A DNA stretch of 64,000 nucleotides from Alphaproteobacteria bacterium (GTDB lineage: Bacteria; Pseudomonadota; Alphaproteobacteria; Micavibrionales; Micavibrionaceae). Positions 19,747 through 29,804 of this stretch are shown here, piece by piece. A program made the translations under genes and the position numbers. Positions within the stretch are counted from its first letter, which is position 1. Every line of letters starts with the position of its first letter. The DNA is taken from contig JAJFGS010000013.1 in the NCBI GenBank assembly GCA_021775995.1, positions 372,001 to 436,000 on the forward strand, written 5' to 3'. The notes beneath the pieces were generated by a model. It saw only the letters and a program-made list of their open reading frames with translations. It was not told the DNA's origin and ran no database searches.

Positions 19747-19800
19747 AGTTACAAGTTACAGGTTACAAGTCTCAAGATTTATTTCTTGTAACTTGTAACT
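19747..19800. repeat. Imperfect inverted repeat (agttacaagttacagg.. / ..cttgtaacttgtaact)
   Basis: Read directly between rpsP and ffh. Confidence 0.7.
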
Positions 19801-19812
19801 ACTAGCTTGCCC

Positions 19813-21468
19813 CTATTTCCGTTTCCCTTTTTTGTTTTTGGGTTTACGGTTTTTCGCCCGATTTTTCTTACTGCCGCCACGCGCCGGCATTCCAGGTATT
19901 TGGCCCGGCATTTGACCAGCTGTACCGCCTTGCATCCCAGCCAGACCCGGCATACCGCCGCCTAAACCAGGGAGGCCAGCAGGCACATTACCACCTTCAA
20001 AAGGGTTTGCGCCGAGCGGATTATCACTGGCGGCCATATCAGATGCTAAAGCATCAGGATCCATTGATTGAGAGATCATATCAAGTTCATCACCTTTACC
20101 GCCCATCAAGCCTTTCATTTGTTTCATCATACCGCCCATGCCCATCTTTTTGATTTTCTTCATGACGGTTTGCATTTGTTGTTGCTGTTTGCAGAGCTTG
20201 TTAATGTCTTGAACGGTTGTACCAGAGCCAACGGCAATACGTTTTTTGCGGGAGGCATTCATTAAAGTTGGTTTTTCACGTTCCTTTAATGTCATCGACA
20301 AAATAATGGCTTCGTGTTTTTTAAGTGTGCTTTCGGCAAGCTCGTTACCTTCCAAAGCCGAGGCCATTTTGCCAAGACCCGGCATCATCTTCATCAGCGC
20401 GCCAGCACCACCCATTTTTGTCATTTGGCGCATTTGTTTCAAAAGGTCGTTAAAATCAAACTGACCTTTTTTGAATTTTTCTGCCATTTCGGCAGCATCT
20501 TCTTCTTCGATATTTTCTTGTGCCTTCTCCACAAGGGAGACAACATCACCCATGCCAAGGATACGGCCAGCAATACGGTCAGGGTAGAAGGGCTCAATTT
20601 TGTCCCATTGCTCACCCGTTCCCATCAGCTTGATAGGCTTGCCCGTGATACCACGCATCGACATTGCCGCGCCGCCGCGTGCATCGCCGTCAATACGAGT
20701 CATCATGATTCCTGTAATGCCAACTTTTTCATCGAATTCTTTGGCAACATTGACGGCGTCTTGTCCTGTCATCGCATCAACAACCAGAAGGGTTTCGCTA
20801 GGCTTCGAGATTTTAGAAATCTCAGCAACTTCGGCCATTAATTCTTTATCGATAGACAGGCGACCCGCCGTATCAAGCATGACGATGTCAAAGCCGCCGA
20901 GGCGAGCCTCTTCCATCGCACGTTTGGTGATATCAATCGGGCTTTGACCTTTGATAATTTCCAATGTTGCCACATTGGTTTGTTCACCAAGGATCGCCAA
21001 TTGTTCTTGCGCGGCAGGGCGTTGGGTATCCAACGATGCCATTAAGATTTTTTTGTTACGCTTGTCGGTTAAAAATTTTGATATCTTTGCCGTTGAGGTG
21101 GTCTTACCAGACCCTTGTAAACCCACCATAAGGAAGGCATTGGGTGGTGTGCCATCAATGTTGAGATCTTCAACATCTGTGCCGCCCAGCATTTCAACCA
21201 TAGCGTCATGGACAATTTTAATGACTTGTTGACCCGGGGTGACAGATTTTGTGATTTCTGCGCCGATAGCACGTGTTTTAATGATTTCAATAAATTCTTT
21301 AACGACAGGCAGGGCAACGTCGGCTTCTAACAAAGCAACGCGGATTTCACGTGCGGCATTATTGACGTCTTCTTCTTTTAAGGAGCCCTTGCCCCGAAGA
21401 CCGTCAAATATTCCGCCTAGTTTGTCGCTTAAACTATCAAACATTTCTTTTTTAATTTTCCCAAACAC
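19813..21468 (-). CDS. ffh: Signal recognition particle protein Ffh
   Basis: GLQGSGKTTSTAKI, DTQRPAAQEQL, DTAGRLSIDKELM, TRIDGDARGGAAMS; Met/Gly-rich M domain. Confidence 0.97.
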   Translation of the reverse strand: MFGKIKKEMFDSLSDKLGGIFDGLRGKGSLKEEDVNNAAREIRVALLEADVALPVVKEFIEIIKTRAIGAEITKSVTPGQQVIKIVHDAMVEMLGGTDVEDLNIDGTPPNAFLMVGLQGSGKTTSTAKISKFLTDKRNKKILMASLDTQRPAAQEQLAILGEQTNVATLEIIKGQSPIDITKRAMEEARLGGFDIVMLDTAGRLSIDKELMAEVAEISKISKPSETLLVVDAMTGQDAVNVAKEFDEKVGITGIMMTRIDGDARGGAAMSMRGITGKPIKLMGTGEQWDKIEPFYPDRIAGRILGMGDVVSLVEKAQENIEEEDAAEMAEKFKKGQFDFNDLLKQMRQMTKMGGAGALMKMMPGLGKMASALEGNELAESTLKKHEAIILSMTLKEREKPTLMNASRKKRIAVGSGTTVQDINKLCKQQQQMQTVMKKIKKMGMGGMMKQMKGLMGGKGDELDMISQSMDPDALASDMAASDNPLGANPFEGGNVPAGLPGLGGGMPGLAGMQGGTAGQMPGQIPGMPARGGSKKNRAKNRKPKNKKGKRK

Positions 21469-21553
21469 TCCTAAAGTCGGTTTGGGCGTTTCTTTCCAAA
21501 TTCAGTTACTAACGAATTTTGCCAAGTTTACGCAGGCAAAACATAACAAAAGC

Positions 21554-21584
21554 ACCCCAGTGGGCGTAATTTCGCTGACTGGGG
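21554..21584. other. Hairpin upstream of ffh
   Basis: ccccagt..gcg-taattt-cgc..actgggg. Confidence 0.5.
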
Positions 21585-21668
21585 GGTATCCGTGGACACT
21601 GAAATTCTGGTGAATGACAGTGAATTTGAGGGTTTTATAGCGCGATTAGGTAAAGAAAGTCAACAACT

Positions 21669-21754
21669 ACGTCATCTCGACAGAGCGGAGCGATTGGAGA
21701 GATCTTGTTTTGACTGAAAAAGATAAGATCCCTCGACTACGCTCGGGATGACGT
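21669..21754. repeat. ACGTCATC...GATGACGT dispersed palindromic repeat
   Basis: acgtcatctcgacagagcggagcgattggagagatc...gatccctcgactacgctcgggatgacgt. Confidence 0.75.
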
Positions 21755-21767
21755 GTAAAAGGAAAAT

Positions 21768-22580
21768 ATGTTGAATTTCAAAAAAATGCATGGATTGGGG
21801 AATGACTTTGTCATTCTGGACGGACGGGAGAATGGCTTGGCTCTCACGTTAGAGCAGCGTCGTTTTATTGCCGATCGTCAGCGTGGGGTAGGTTGTGACC
21901 AGCTTATCATCCTTGAGCGCTCGGAAAACTGGAGCGAGACGAACTTCATGCGGATATATAACCCTGATGGTTCAGAAGCCGAAGCTTGCGGCAATGCGAC
22001 ACGCTGTGTTGCTGATTTATTAATGCGCGAAGATAATGTTAATAGCATGGTTATTGAAACGGTGGCGGGCAATCTGAATTGCTGGCAAGAAGATGAAGGG
22101 TTGGTCCGTGTTGATATGGGTGTACCCAAGCTAGAGTGGCGGGACATACCTCTGTCTAAAGAGGCTGATACATTGAACTTACCTTTAGAGGGGGATCCTG
22201 TAGCGGTCAATATTGGCAATCCGCATTGTGTCTTCTTTGTTGATGAGATTAGTAGTGATAAATCTGTAGAAGTGCAGGGGAGACGATTTGAATTGGATCC
22301 GCTTTTCTTGAATAAGACGAATGTTGAATTTGTTCAAATAGTAACACCTAATCATGTTCGTATGCGCGTTTGGGAACGTGCCGCAGGCATAACGCAGGCT
22401 TGTGGCTCTGGTGCTTGCGCCGTCGCGGTGGCAGCGATAAGACGTGGACTAACCGAACGTAAAATGACAGTGACATTAGATGGAGGGGATTTAACCATTG
22501 ATTGGCCATCTGATGATGCCCCTGTTCATATGACCGGTCCCGTGACGTACGTGTTTGACGGCGTTATAGAACAGCTGTAA
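21768..22580 (+). CDS. dapF: Diaminopimelate epimerase
   Basis: FKKMHGLGNDFVILDGR, NPDGSEAEACGNATRC, GNPHCVFFVD, TQACGSGACAVAVAA. Confidence 0.97.
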   Translation: MLNFKKMHGLGNDFVILDGRENGLALTLEQRRFIADRQRGVGCDQLIILERSENWSETNFMRIYNPDGSEAEACGNATRCVADLLMREDNVNSMVIETVAGNLNCWQEDEGLVRVDMGVPKLEWRDIPLSKEADTLNLPLEGDPVAVNIGNPHCVFFVDEISSDKSVEVQGRRFELDPLFLNKTNVEFVQIVTPNHVRMRVWERAAGITQACGSGACAVAVAAIRRGLTERKMTVTLDGGDLTIDWPSDDAPVHMTGPVTYVFDGVIEQL

Positions 22581-22590
22581 AAGCAACAAT

Positions 22591-23493
22591 ATGATTGATG
22601 AAAAATATAAAAACCCAGAAATTTTGACCTTTGATAGTGGTGTAGAGGGTTCTACCTTAACAGTGCTTGGCGCGGTTCATGGTGATGAGCCTTGCGGACC
22701 AAGGGCTATTAAGCGTGTTTTAGCGGCGATTGAGAGTGGTAAAATTCGTTTACTTAAAGGTAAGTTTGTCACCATTCCTGTTGTTAATCTGTTGGCGGAA
22801 GAAAAGAACGTGCGCTTTGTCGAGCGTAATTTAAACCGATTTTTGTACCCAAAAGAAAATCCGAAAGATTATGAGGATTTTCTTGATCTGAAAATATGTC
22901 CTGTACTGGAAGAAACTGATTATTTGTTAGATTTGCACTCTTATCATTCAAAAGGAAGTGCATTTGTCTTTTTGGGGGTGCGCGATGAAGCCAATATCTC
23001 TTATGCTCGAGCGTTAGGTGTGCCGCGTATTATTTATGGTTGGGCAGATGCCATGAAGGCGAATGACGATGTTGCTGATAAACGCGAAGCCATGGGGACA
23101 ACAGAATATTCACGTGAATTTGGCGCCATCTCCGTAACACTAGAATGTGGGCATCATCATAACCCCGAAGCAGCAGATGTCGGGTTTAATGCCATCTTGA
23201 ATGCGATGAAATATACCGGTATTGCGGAAGTTGATGAAGATTTGTTTGTTACCTCTATTCCGGAATCTGAAAGTTATGACATTAAGATGGGCGGCATGTT
23301 TTTAAAAACCCGCGCGGGTAAATTTTTAGAAGATTGGACCAACATGAATCCTGTATCAACAGGTGATGTTATTGCCCGTTATGACGATGGGGAAGAAGTT
23401 TCAATGCCTGAAGATGGTTTTCTTGTTTTGCCACATAAAGAAGCCCCCATAATGAGTAATTGGTTTTTCTGGGGTGTGCCTGAAAAATTATAA
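22591..23493 (+). CDS. Succinylglutamate desuccinylase/aspartoacylase family protein
   Basis: VLGAVHGDEPCGPRAI, ERNLNRFLYP, LLDLHSY, ISVTLECGHH. Confidence 0.85.
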   Translation: MIDEKYKNPEILTFDSGVEGSTLTVLGAVHGDEPCGPRAIKRVLAAIESGKIRLLKGKFVTIPVVNLLAEEKNVRFVERNLNRFLYPKENPKDYEDFLDLKICPVLEETDYLLDLHSYHSKGSAFVFLGVRDEANISYARALGVPRIIYGWADAMKANDDVADKREAMGTTEYSREFGAISVTLECGHHHNPEAADVGFNAILNAMKYTGIAEVDEDLFVTSIPESESYDIKMGGMFLKTRAGKFLEDWTNMNPVSTGDVIARYDDGEEVSMPEDGFLVLPHKEAPIMSNWFFWGVPEKL

Positions 23494-23514
23494 ATTCTAG
23501 GGTTTGATGGTATT

Positions 23515-24030
23515 TTAGAGATATAGGCGCTTTTGAGAGGCAAGCCCCTGTGGAGGGATTTTAAAATACCCAACGATATCCTCATAATTACCTAGATTTG
23601 CCTTTTCAAGGTCTGTGATTATGTTTCCAGATAGGTCTTTATTTGAGGGGCGTTGCGCTCCTTGTTTGAATGACCAAGTATAATTGCCATCCATTCGTAA
23701 AAAATGAAAATCTCCGATATAAGGGTCATCACGTGTAGCGGCAATAATGTGTGTGGTGAGAGGATTCATTTCTTCAGATTTTTTTATTTCAATAAGCCCA
23801 TCATCTAGTAGTTGTTGTTTCAGTGCAGCAACGGGAACTTTTGCAAAAGCATGGAAGCAGTCATTCAAGTACCCAGGGAAGAGCCAGCCTGCTTTAGGTT
23901 CATCTAGGGCATAGGTAAAGCAATTTGTTTTGTTTTTGGCAGGGTTTGAATGCCAAACAGATTCAGCAAAGTCCATATTTAGGTGCGGTTTTATTGTTAT
24001 AGAGTTTAGCATCGCGCTTTTTATAGCCAT
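23515..24030 (-). CDS. Hypothetical protein, possible papain/NlpC-like fold
   Basis: NCFTYALDEPKAGWLFPG ... GDFHFLRMDGNYTWSFKQGAQRPSNKDLSGNIITD. Confidence 0.5.
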   Translation of the reverse strand: MAIKSAMLNSITIKPHLNMDFAESVWHSNPAKNKTNCFTYALDEPKAGWLFPGYLNDCFHAFAKVPVAALKQQLLDDGLIEIKKSEEMNPLTTHIIAATRDDPYIGDFHFLRMDGNYTWSFKQGAQRPSNKDLSGNIITDLEKANLGNYEDIVGYFKIPPQGLASQKRLYL

Positions 24031-24130
24031 AACAATAGAAAATGCAACAAATTCTCTTATTTATATATTTGACGGGACGCCAGAAGGGCTGTAAACCAGA
24101 GTGCTTTTCAATTTTTTGGAGGTTTTCAAC

Positions 24131-24736
24131 ATGGCGCGTGCGCTCAATAAATCCCGTATTCGTGATTCAAAAATTATATTAGCTGCAACATTGGTTTTGG
24201 TTTTTATTACCAAGAGCTTTGTACCAACGGAAACAGTATTACATGAGTTTATTGAGTATATCGGATATTTTCTAATTGCTATTTGTGCTTTGGGGCGGGT
24301 TTATTCAACAGCCTTTCTTGGCGGGCATAAAAATCAAAATTTAATTACCTATGGGGCGTTTTCAGTTGTACGTAATCCACTTTATTTCTTTTCCTTGTTG
24401 GGAATGACAGGGGTTGCGCTTATCTCTGGTTATTTAACATTTATTATTGTTATTCCTGTCTTTTTCATCGTGCTATATCATTATTTAATCCAGCGAGAAG
24501 AAGAATTTTTATTGGATGAGTTTGGCGCAGAATATAAAGCGTATCAGGATAAGGCTCCTCGGTTAGTGCCAAATTTAAAACTTTATCATGCGCCAGAAAG
24601 TATTGAGGTACGTCCCAAATTTTTAGCGAAGGCTTTTAAAGATGCAATTTGGTGGTTTGTGGCGTTTCCTTTATTAGAATTTGCAGAGTATCTTCAGGAA
24701 ATGGGATATTTACCTACTCTATTCACGCTGCCATAA
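24131..24736 (+). CDS. Isoprenylcysteine carboxyl methyltransferase / phospholipid methyltransferase-like membrane protein
   Basis: GAFSVVRNPLYFFSLLGMTG...REEEFLLDEFGAEYKAYQDKAPRLVPN. Confidence 0.8.
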   Translation: MARALNKSRIRDSKIILAATLVLVFITKSFVPTETVLHEFIEYIGYFLIAICALGRVYSTAFLGGHKNQNLITYGAFSVVRNPLYFFSLLGMTGVALISGYLTFIIVIPVFFIVLYHYLIQREEEFLLDEFGAEYKAYQDKAPRLVPNLKLYHAPESIEVRPKFLAKAFKDAIWWFVAFPLLEFAEYLQEMGYLPTLFTLP

Positions 24737-24780
24737 TTTACTGGCTTTTTGGCGGTTCTAAAGGCTATAACAAGCATGAA

Positions 24781-26043
24781 ATGAGCAAATCTGAACCAGA
24801 ATTAGTGACATTTGGTTGTCGTCTCAACACGTATGAGAGCGAGGTTATGCGGAACCACGCCAAAAATGCGGGGCTTGGGGATGCTATTATCTTTAATACG
24901 TGTGCTGTGACGAAGGAGGCCGAGCGGCAAGCCCGGCAGGCTATACGCCGTGCACGACGAGAAAACCCTGAGGCAAAAATTATTGTTACGGGATGTTCTG
25001 CACAGATTGCCCCACAGACTTATGCAGAGATGGATGAGGTTGATAAAATTATCGGTAATGACCTGAAGTTGAAGGCGGAAACTTGGAAAGGTTTTGGGGG
25101 ACTTGAGGGCACAGAACGTGTGTTGGTCAATGATATTATGTCCGTGAAGGAAACGGCAGGGCATTTGATTGAGGGGGTAGAAGGCCATGCGCGTGCCTTT
25201 ATCCAAGTTCAGAATGGATGTGATCATCGTTGTACCTTTTGCATTATTCCTTATGGACGGGGTAATTCACGGAGCGTGCCGATTGGTGAAATTGCCGAGC
25301 AGGTGAGAAAGTTGGTGGATAGTGGTTATAACGAAATTGTGATGACAGGGGTGGATGTCACCTCCTATGGCGCAGATTTACCGGGTACGCCAAGCCTTGG
25401 GCAGATGATACGGCGTATATTGGCATTGGTGCCGGAATTGCCGAGGTTGAGGTTGTCTTCTCTAGACCCTGTAGAGATTGACGAAGATTTATGGCGTCTT
25501 ATTGCGGAGGAAGTGCGTCTTATGCCGCATCTTCATATGAGTCTGCAGGCGGGAGACGATATGATCCTAAAACGCATGAAAAGACGTCATTTAAGGGCTG
25601 ATGCGATAGAAATGTGTCGAAAAGCGCGTGAATATCGTCCTGATATGGCCTTTGGTGCGGATATTATCGCTGGATTCCCGACAGAAACCGATGAAATGTT
25701 CCAAAATACGCTAAATATCGTCGAAGAATGCGATTTAACCTTCCTTCATGTGTTTCCTTACTCAGAACGTCCTAGCACACCAGCGGCGAAAATGCCAAGT
25801 GTGCCCGTACCAGTCCGTAAAGAACGCGCAGCAGCTCTGCGTAAGTTGGGGGATAAACAGGTGGAAAAGTTTTTAAGATTTCATGTGAAACAAAAACGCC
25901 AAGTTATTGTGGAACAAGATAATATTGGACGGACTGAACATTTTGCTGCGGTTGAGTTGGATAAGCCTTGCAAGGTTGGATCATTGGTGAATGTCGAGAC
26001 TTGTGGTATAAATGGGACATCTCTTATAGGAAAAGTTTTATAA
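24781..26043 (+). CDS. mtaB: MiaB-like tRNA methylthiotransferase (MtaB type)
   Basis: VTFGCRLNTYESEVM, NTCAVTKEAERQARQAIRR, VQNGCDHRCTFCIIPYGRGNSRS (CxxxCxxC radical SAM). Confidence 0.92.
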   Translation: MSKSEPELVTFGCRLNTYESEVMRNHAKNAGLGDAIIFNTCAVTKEAERQARQAIRRARRENPEAKIIVTGCSAQIAPQTYAEMDEVDKIIGNDLKLKAETWKGFGGLEGTERVLVNDIMSVKETAGHLIEGVEGHARAFIQVQNGCDHRCTFCIIPYGRGNSRSVPIGEIAEQVRKLVDSGYNEIVMTGVDVTSYGADLPGTPSLGQMIRRILALVPELPRLRLSSLDPVEIDEDLWRLIAEEVRLMPHLHMSLQAGDDMILKRMKRRHLRADAIEMCRKAREYRPDMAFGADIIAGFPTETDEMFQNTLNIVEECDLTFLHVFPYSERPSTPAAKMPSVPVPVRKERAAALRKLGDKQVEKFLRFHVKQKRQVIVEQDNIGRTEHFAAVELDKPCKVGSLVNVETCGINGTSLIGKVL

Positions 26044-27224
26044 TGGTTTTCTGGCGCAACAAGAAAAATCAAGGATCACAGGATCGTGAAAACGACGAAG
26101 ATTCTGTTATTCATCATAAAAATGAGCCTGCGTTAAAGCCCGATGTAGATTATGAAACAGATATTGATAAAGACACTAAGCATAGATTAGAACCAACAGA
26201 AGAAAAAATTCTTGAAGAAATGTTGGAGACACCTGTTCCTAAACATACTATCGCTCAAGACATCATTGAAGAAGAAGAGTTAAGTGATCATTCCAACGAA
26301 GGAGGATGGCTATCACGTTTGACTGGCGGTTTGTCAAAGTCGTCGAATAAACTAACCCAAAATATAGCTGATGTATTTACGAAGCGGAAGTTAGACCAAG
26401 ACGCGCTGGATGAGTTAGAAGAAATTCTTATCATGGCAGATATTGGTCCAAAAACTGCAGCGTTGTTGGTTGAAGAGTTTTCTTCGACAAAGTTTGATAA
26501 AGAAGTTGATAACCGCGAAATTCAAAAAGCACTGTCTCAACAAATTACAAAAATTTTAGAGCCTGTGGCTGTGCCGCTTGATATTGGCGCCTGTGAGAGC
26601 AAACCGTTTGTGATGTTGGTCTGTGGTGTCAATGGGGCTGGAAAAACCACGACCATTGGGAAGTTGGCACATGACTATCATATGAAACAGCATAAGAAAG
26701 TTATGATTGCAGCAGCGGATACATTTCGTGCAGCGGCAGTCGAACAACTTGATGTTTGGGCGAAGCGCGCGCATGTACCGCTTATTAAAAAAGATGTTGG
26801 TGCGGATAGTGGCGCGGTGGCTTATGAGGGACTCGAAAAAGCAAAAGCGGAAGGTGTTGATTTGTTGATGATTGATACGGCAGGTCGTTTGCAAAATAAA
26901 TCAAATCTGATGGCAGAATTAGAAAAGATGATCCGCGTTATTAAGAAACAAGATGAAACTGCGCCGCATGCGGTTGTACTGGTTTTGGATTCAACGACAG
27001 GACAAAATGCGCATAGCCAAGTACAAAATTTTAAAGATGTTGTTGATGTTACGGGCTTGGTGGTAACCAAGTTAGATGGTTCGGCCAAGGGTGGGGTGGT
27101 TGTCTCTCTCGCAGCGGAATATGGGTTACCTATTCATGCCGTGGGTGTGGGTGAGAAAATAGAGGATTTAAGTCCGTTTAAGGCCAATGATTACGCCAAA
27201 GCGTTGATGGGCGTGAAGGGGTAA
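26043..27224 (+). CDS. ftsY: Signal recognition particle receptor FtsY
   Basis: GVNGAGKTTTIGKLA, AADTFRAAAVEQL, DTAGRLQNKSNLM, TKLDGSAKGGVVVS; ATG overlaps the mtaB stop. Confidence 0.96.
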   Translation: MVFWRNKKNQGSQDRENDEDSVIHHKNEPALKPDVDYETDIDKDTKHRLEPTEEKILEEMLETPVPKHTIAQDIIEEEELSDHSNEGGWLSRLTGGLSKSSNKLTQNIADVFTKRKLDQDALDELEEILIMADIGPKTAALLVEEFSSTKFDKEVDNREIQKALSQQITKILEPVAVPLDIGACESKPFVMLVCGVNGAGKTTTIGKLAHDYHMKQHKKVMIAAADTFRAAAVEQLDVWAKRAHVPLIKKDVGADSGAVAYEGLEKAKAEGVDLLMIDTAGRLQNKSNLMAELEKMIRVIKKQDETAPHAVVLVLDSTTGQNAHSQVQNFKDVVDVTGLVVTKLDGSAKGGVVVSLAAEYGLPIHAVGVGEKIEDLSPFKANDYAKALMGVKG

Positions 27225-27340
27225 CAGGTCACTTATCCTTTGCCACAACTTTATTACATAAATAAATTCCATAAAGCTCTTTTAATTTACTTTTTTACCT
27301 GTTATAGAACTGTTTAGTTATATTAGGGACTTGGGTATAG

Positions 27341-29764
27341 ATGGTTGAAGTTTTAATCGGGCGTGTGGGTGAAAAAGAAACTTACTCTTTTAGTTTAGAT
27401 GATATTAAACGAGGCGCTGTTCGTGAGAGCGGTCTTTTCTCTGAATTGTTTAAAACAAAGCTCCCTCCAATGGTTTCTGGTGTTCTTGTTTCTGGTGCAG
27501 AACATAAACTATATGAACAGAGATTGGCGACTAAGGAATTTGATTTCCCAATTTATCTTCCACCTTCGGTTTTACCGAAGGCGTTAGAAGATTCAAAAGA
27601 AGAACAAACAGATCAAGTTAATATTACGAAGGCCAAGATTCAAAGAGGGTTTCTATCTCCTGTTTTTTCGCTTGCTTCTACTTTAGAGCCTGTAGAGCGG
27701 GCAGAGTTTTTAAATGGGATAGTAAAACGTGCCCAAACAGATAGCCTTGAAAATTTAATAATTTTTGCTGATGATCGAATGCTTCGTATGGATCCTGTAT
27801 TTTTAGAGCCATTATTTGGGAATTTAAGAAACCATTCGAATGAACAGGTGCGTGAAATTTTTACAGAAGGCCATCCTACCCCAGGCAAGCGTGTAAAAGA
27901 AGTAGATGGTGCGAATTTAGGGATTGTAAACAGTGTTTATAGATATCATCAGGTTGTAAAAGGTTTGATCCGTGAGGGTGTAAAGTTTGATGGATATCAA
28001 TATATGGATACGACCTTATGTTTTGTTCCTATGGTGGCAAAAGGGGTTCCATTACCTGAAAATGGTCTTGTTATTCAAGCTATTGGTGCCCCGAGGGAAT
28101 TAAGAGAGGTTACAGATCATGATGTTCGGCAAGTGGCGAAAGGTAGAATTTTTACCTATGATGATTTTGATAAACCTGTTGGTGAAGATTTTCCAGATTG
28201 GATGACGATTCGTGCTTTAAAAGAATCTGTTTCCCTGAATCAATCCCGCGTAGAACAAGCAACGTACGATAATAAGATTAACAAAGAGAAGGCTCTTGAA
28301 TATCTCACGGAAGTATATTCTCCTGGCGTTGCAATAAAGGCTTTTGTCCATGCTTTAGAAATTCCTAAAAAAGGAACAGTGCCATCCATAAGGCCTAAAT
28401 TTGAACAAACGCAACAACCTGAAAATATTTTAACAACAGGAAGTTTTTTATCAGGTTCATTGGATGAAGAAGACCTGCGTAATGCTTTGTCTGTTAATTC
28501 AGGAAAAAAAGTTAAAAGTTCTAGGGTGAAATTAACTTTAAGGAAGCTTGAGGAAGAAGCCCATACAGCGCAAGCTTTTGCCGTGGTAAATTCCAATAGG
28601 TACCAAATTTCTGATGAAGATATTAAGAAATTTGGAAGTAAAGATAACCTTTCCATCCTTAGAGAGTTAGAAACGAGTCTCGTTGCTGCCTATCTTATTA
28701 CCATGTCTACACAAGCGGGTGCCTCTCAACATATTGGTCGTCCACATTTGGTTCATAGGAGCTGGTACAAACATTTTGGTATGTATCACCCAGATTTTTG
28801 TAATTTGGGATTAACGGGTGATGATGAAAAACAAGCCTATCATTTGTATGATAGTAAAAAAGAAATAGAGCAGGGGTTGAACTCTTTTGATAAGACAACC
28901 TACCAGCACAATGTTGATGTCCCAAAAGATGAATTTAAATCAACGGAAGACCTAAAAGAAAAATTTAGCATAAAAGAAACCGATTATGTTGTCGCGGGCT
29001 ATGGAAGCTCTAGTGGTTTTGCTGATGAAACCTATACGCACCAAAGAGAGCTTTTCTATCAAATGTCCAAAAAGAAAAATGCTGTGTTGGTGATGGGTGG
29101 TGGCACAAGGTCTGGTATGAAGGGTATGATGGATGGCACTATTCAGGCCTTGAAAGAGGGGTATCCCGTTAAGTTAATAGGTATTCGTTCTGAAACGGAT
29201 GTGTCCCCATTAGAGGGGTCTGTTGAGGATTATTTCAAAGAACAAGGATACCCTTTGGCTGAGTCATTAGAAGATAAAGATCTTTTGAGGGCAGCAAATG
29301 GAGAAATTCAAATTTATAAACAGCAGAGAATTTTACCACGTCAATCGAGCATTGCCCAGATTGCCGATGCTGTTGTACTTGGTGATGGTGGTAAGGGAAC
29401 GGCGTTAGAGTTTTTTATTACAGCGGTTCATAACGCAAAGTGCAATTTAACGGGTGAAGGGTTATTGGGGCATACAAGAAGAGTGCCTTTGATTGTGATG
29501 AATCGTGAAATAAAAGTGTATGGTACTAAGCGTGGTATGTACGACGTGTTGCTTGGACCATATAGAGGTAAAGAGCAGCTGATTGGGTTAAAAGAAATGA
29601 CAGGGAAAAACCCAGTGCCGCAGACCGTTGAGTTTTTGTTTGGCCATGCAAAAGGGCGGGAAATGATTTTTGGCCAAGAACAGGGGCATAACTTTGACTT
29701 AAGCGAACAGGTTTTGCCAAATCCTTCAAGTAAAGAACCTGCTTTCCGCCCACGAGCGATGTAG
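27341..29764 (+). CDS. Large protein: about 500 aa of unknown N-terminal region plus LOG-like (lysine decarboxylase-like) C-terminal domain
   Basis: C-terminal NAVLVMGGGTRSGMKGMMDGTIQALKEGYPVKLIGI and ADAVVLGDGGKGTALEFF (GGxGTxxE retained). Confidence 0.75.
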   Translation: MVEVLIGRVGEKETYSFSLDDIKRGAVRESGLFSELFKTKLPPMVSGVLVSGAEHKLYEQRLATKEFDFPIYLPPSVLPKALEDSKEEQTDQVNITKAKIQRGFLSPVFSLASTLEPVERAEFLNGIVKRAQTDSLENLIIFADDRMLRMDPVFLEPLFGNLRNHSNEQVREIFTEGHPTPGKRVKEVDGANLGIVNSVYRYHQVVKGLIREGVKFDGYQYMDTTLCFVPMVAKGVPLPENGLVIQAIGAPRELREVTDHDVRQVAKGRIFTYDDFDKPVGEDFPDWMTIRALKESVSLNQSRVEQATYDNKINKEKALEYLTEVYSPGVAIKAFVHALEIPKKGTVPSIRPKFEQTQQPENILTTGSFLSGSLDEEDLRNALSVNSGKKVKSSRVKLTLRKLEEEAHTAQAFAVVNSNRYQISDEDIKKFGSKDNLSILRELETSLVAAYLITMSTQAGASQHIGRPHLVHRSWYKHFGMYHPDFCNLGLTGDDEKQAYHLYDSKKEIEQGLNSFDKTTYQHNVDVPKDEFKSTEDLKEKFSIKETDYVVAGYGSSSGFADETYTHQRELFYQMSKKKNAVLVMGGGTRSGMKGMMDGTIQALKEGYPVKLIGIRSETDVSPLEGSVEDYFKEQGYPLAESLEDKDLLRAANGEIQIYKQQRILPRQSSIAQIADAVVLGDGGKGTALEFFITAVHNAKCNLTGEGLLGHTRRVPLIVMNREIKVYGTKRGMYDVLLGPYRGKEQLIGLKEMTGKNPVPQTVEFLFGHAKGREMIFGQEQGHNFDLSEQVLPNPSSKEPAFRPRAM

Positions 29765-29804
29765 TAATTCATTGAATTTTTACGATTTTGAGCCATAATA
29801 GAGC

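Noticed and set aside
21480-21640. ffh upstream region as SRP RNA (ffs)
   Set aside because: A hairpin is present, but the conserved GGAAG...AGCAGCC SRP loop is not seen.
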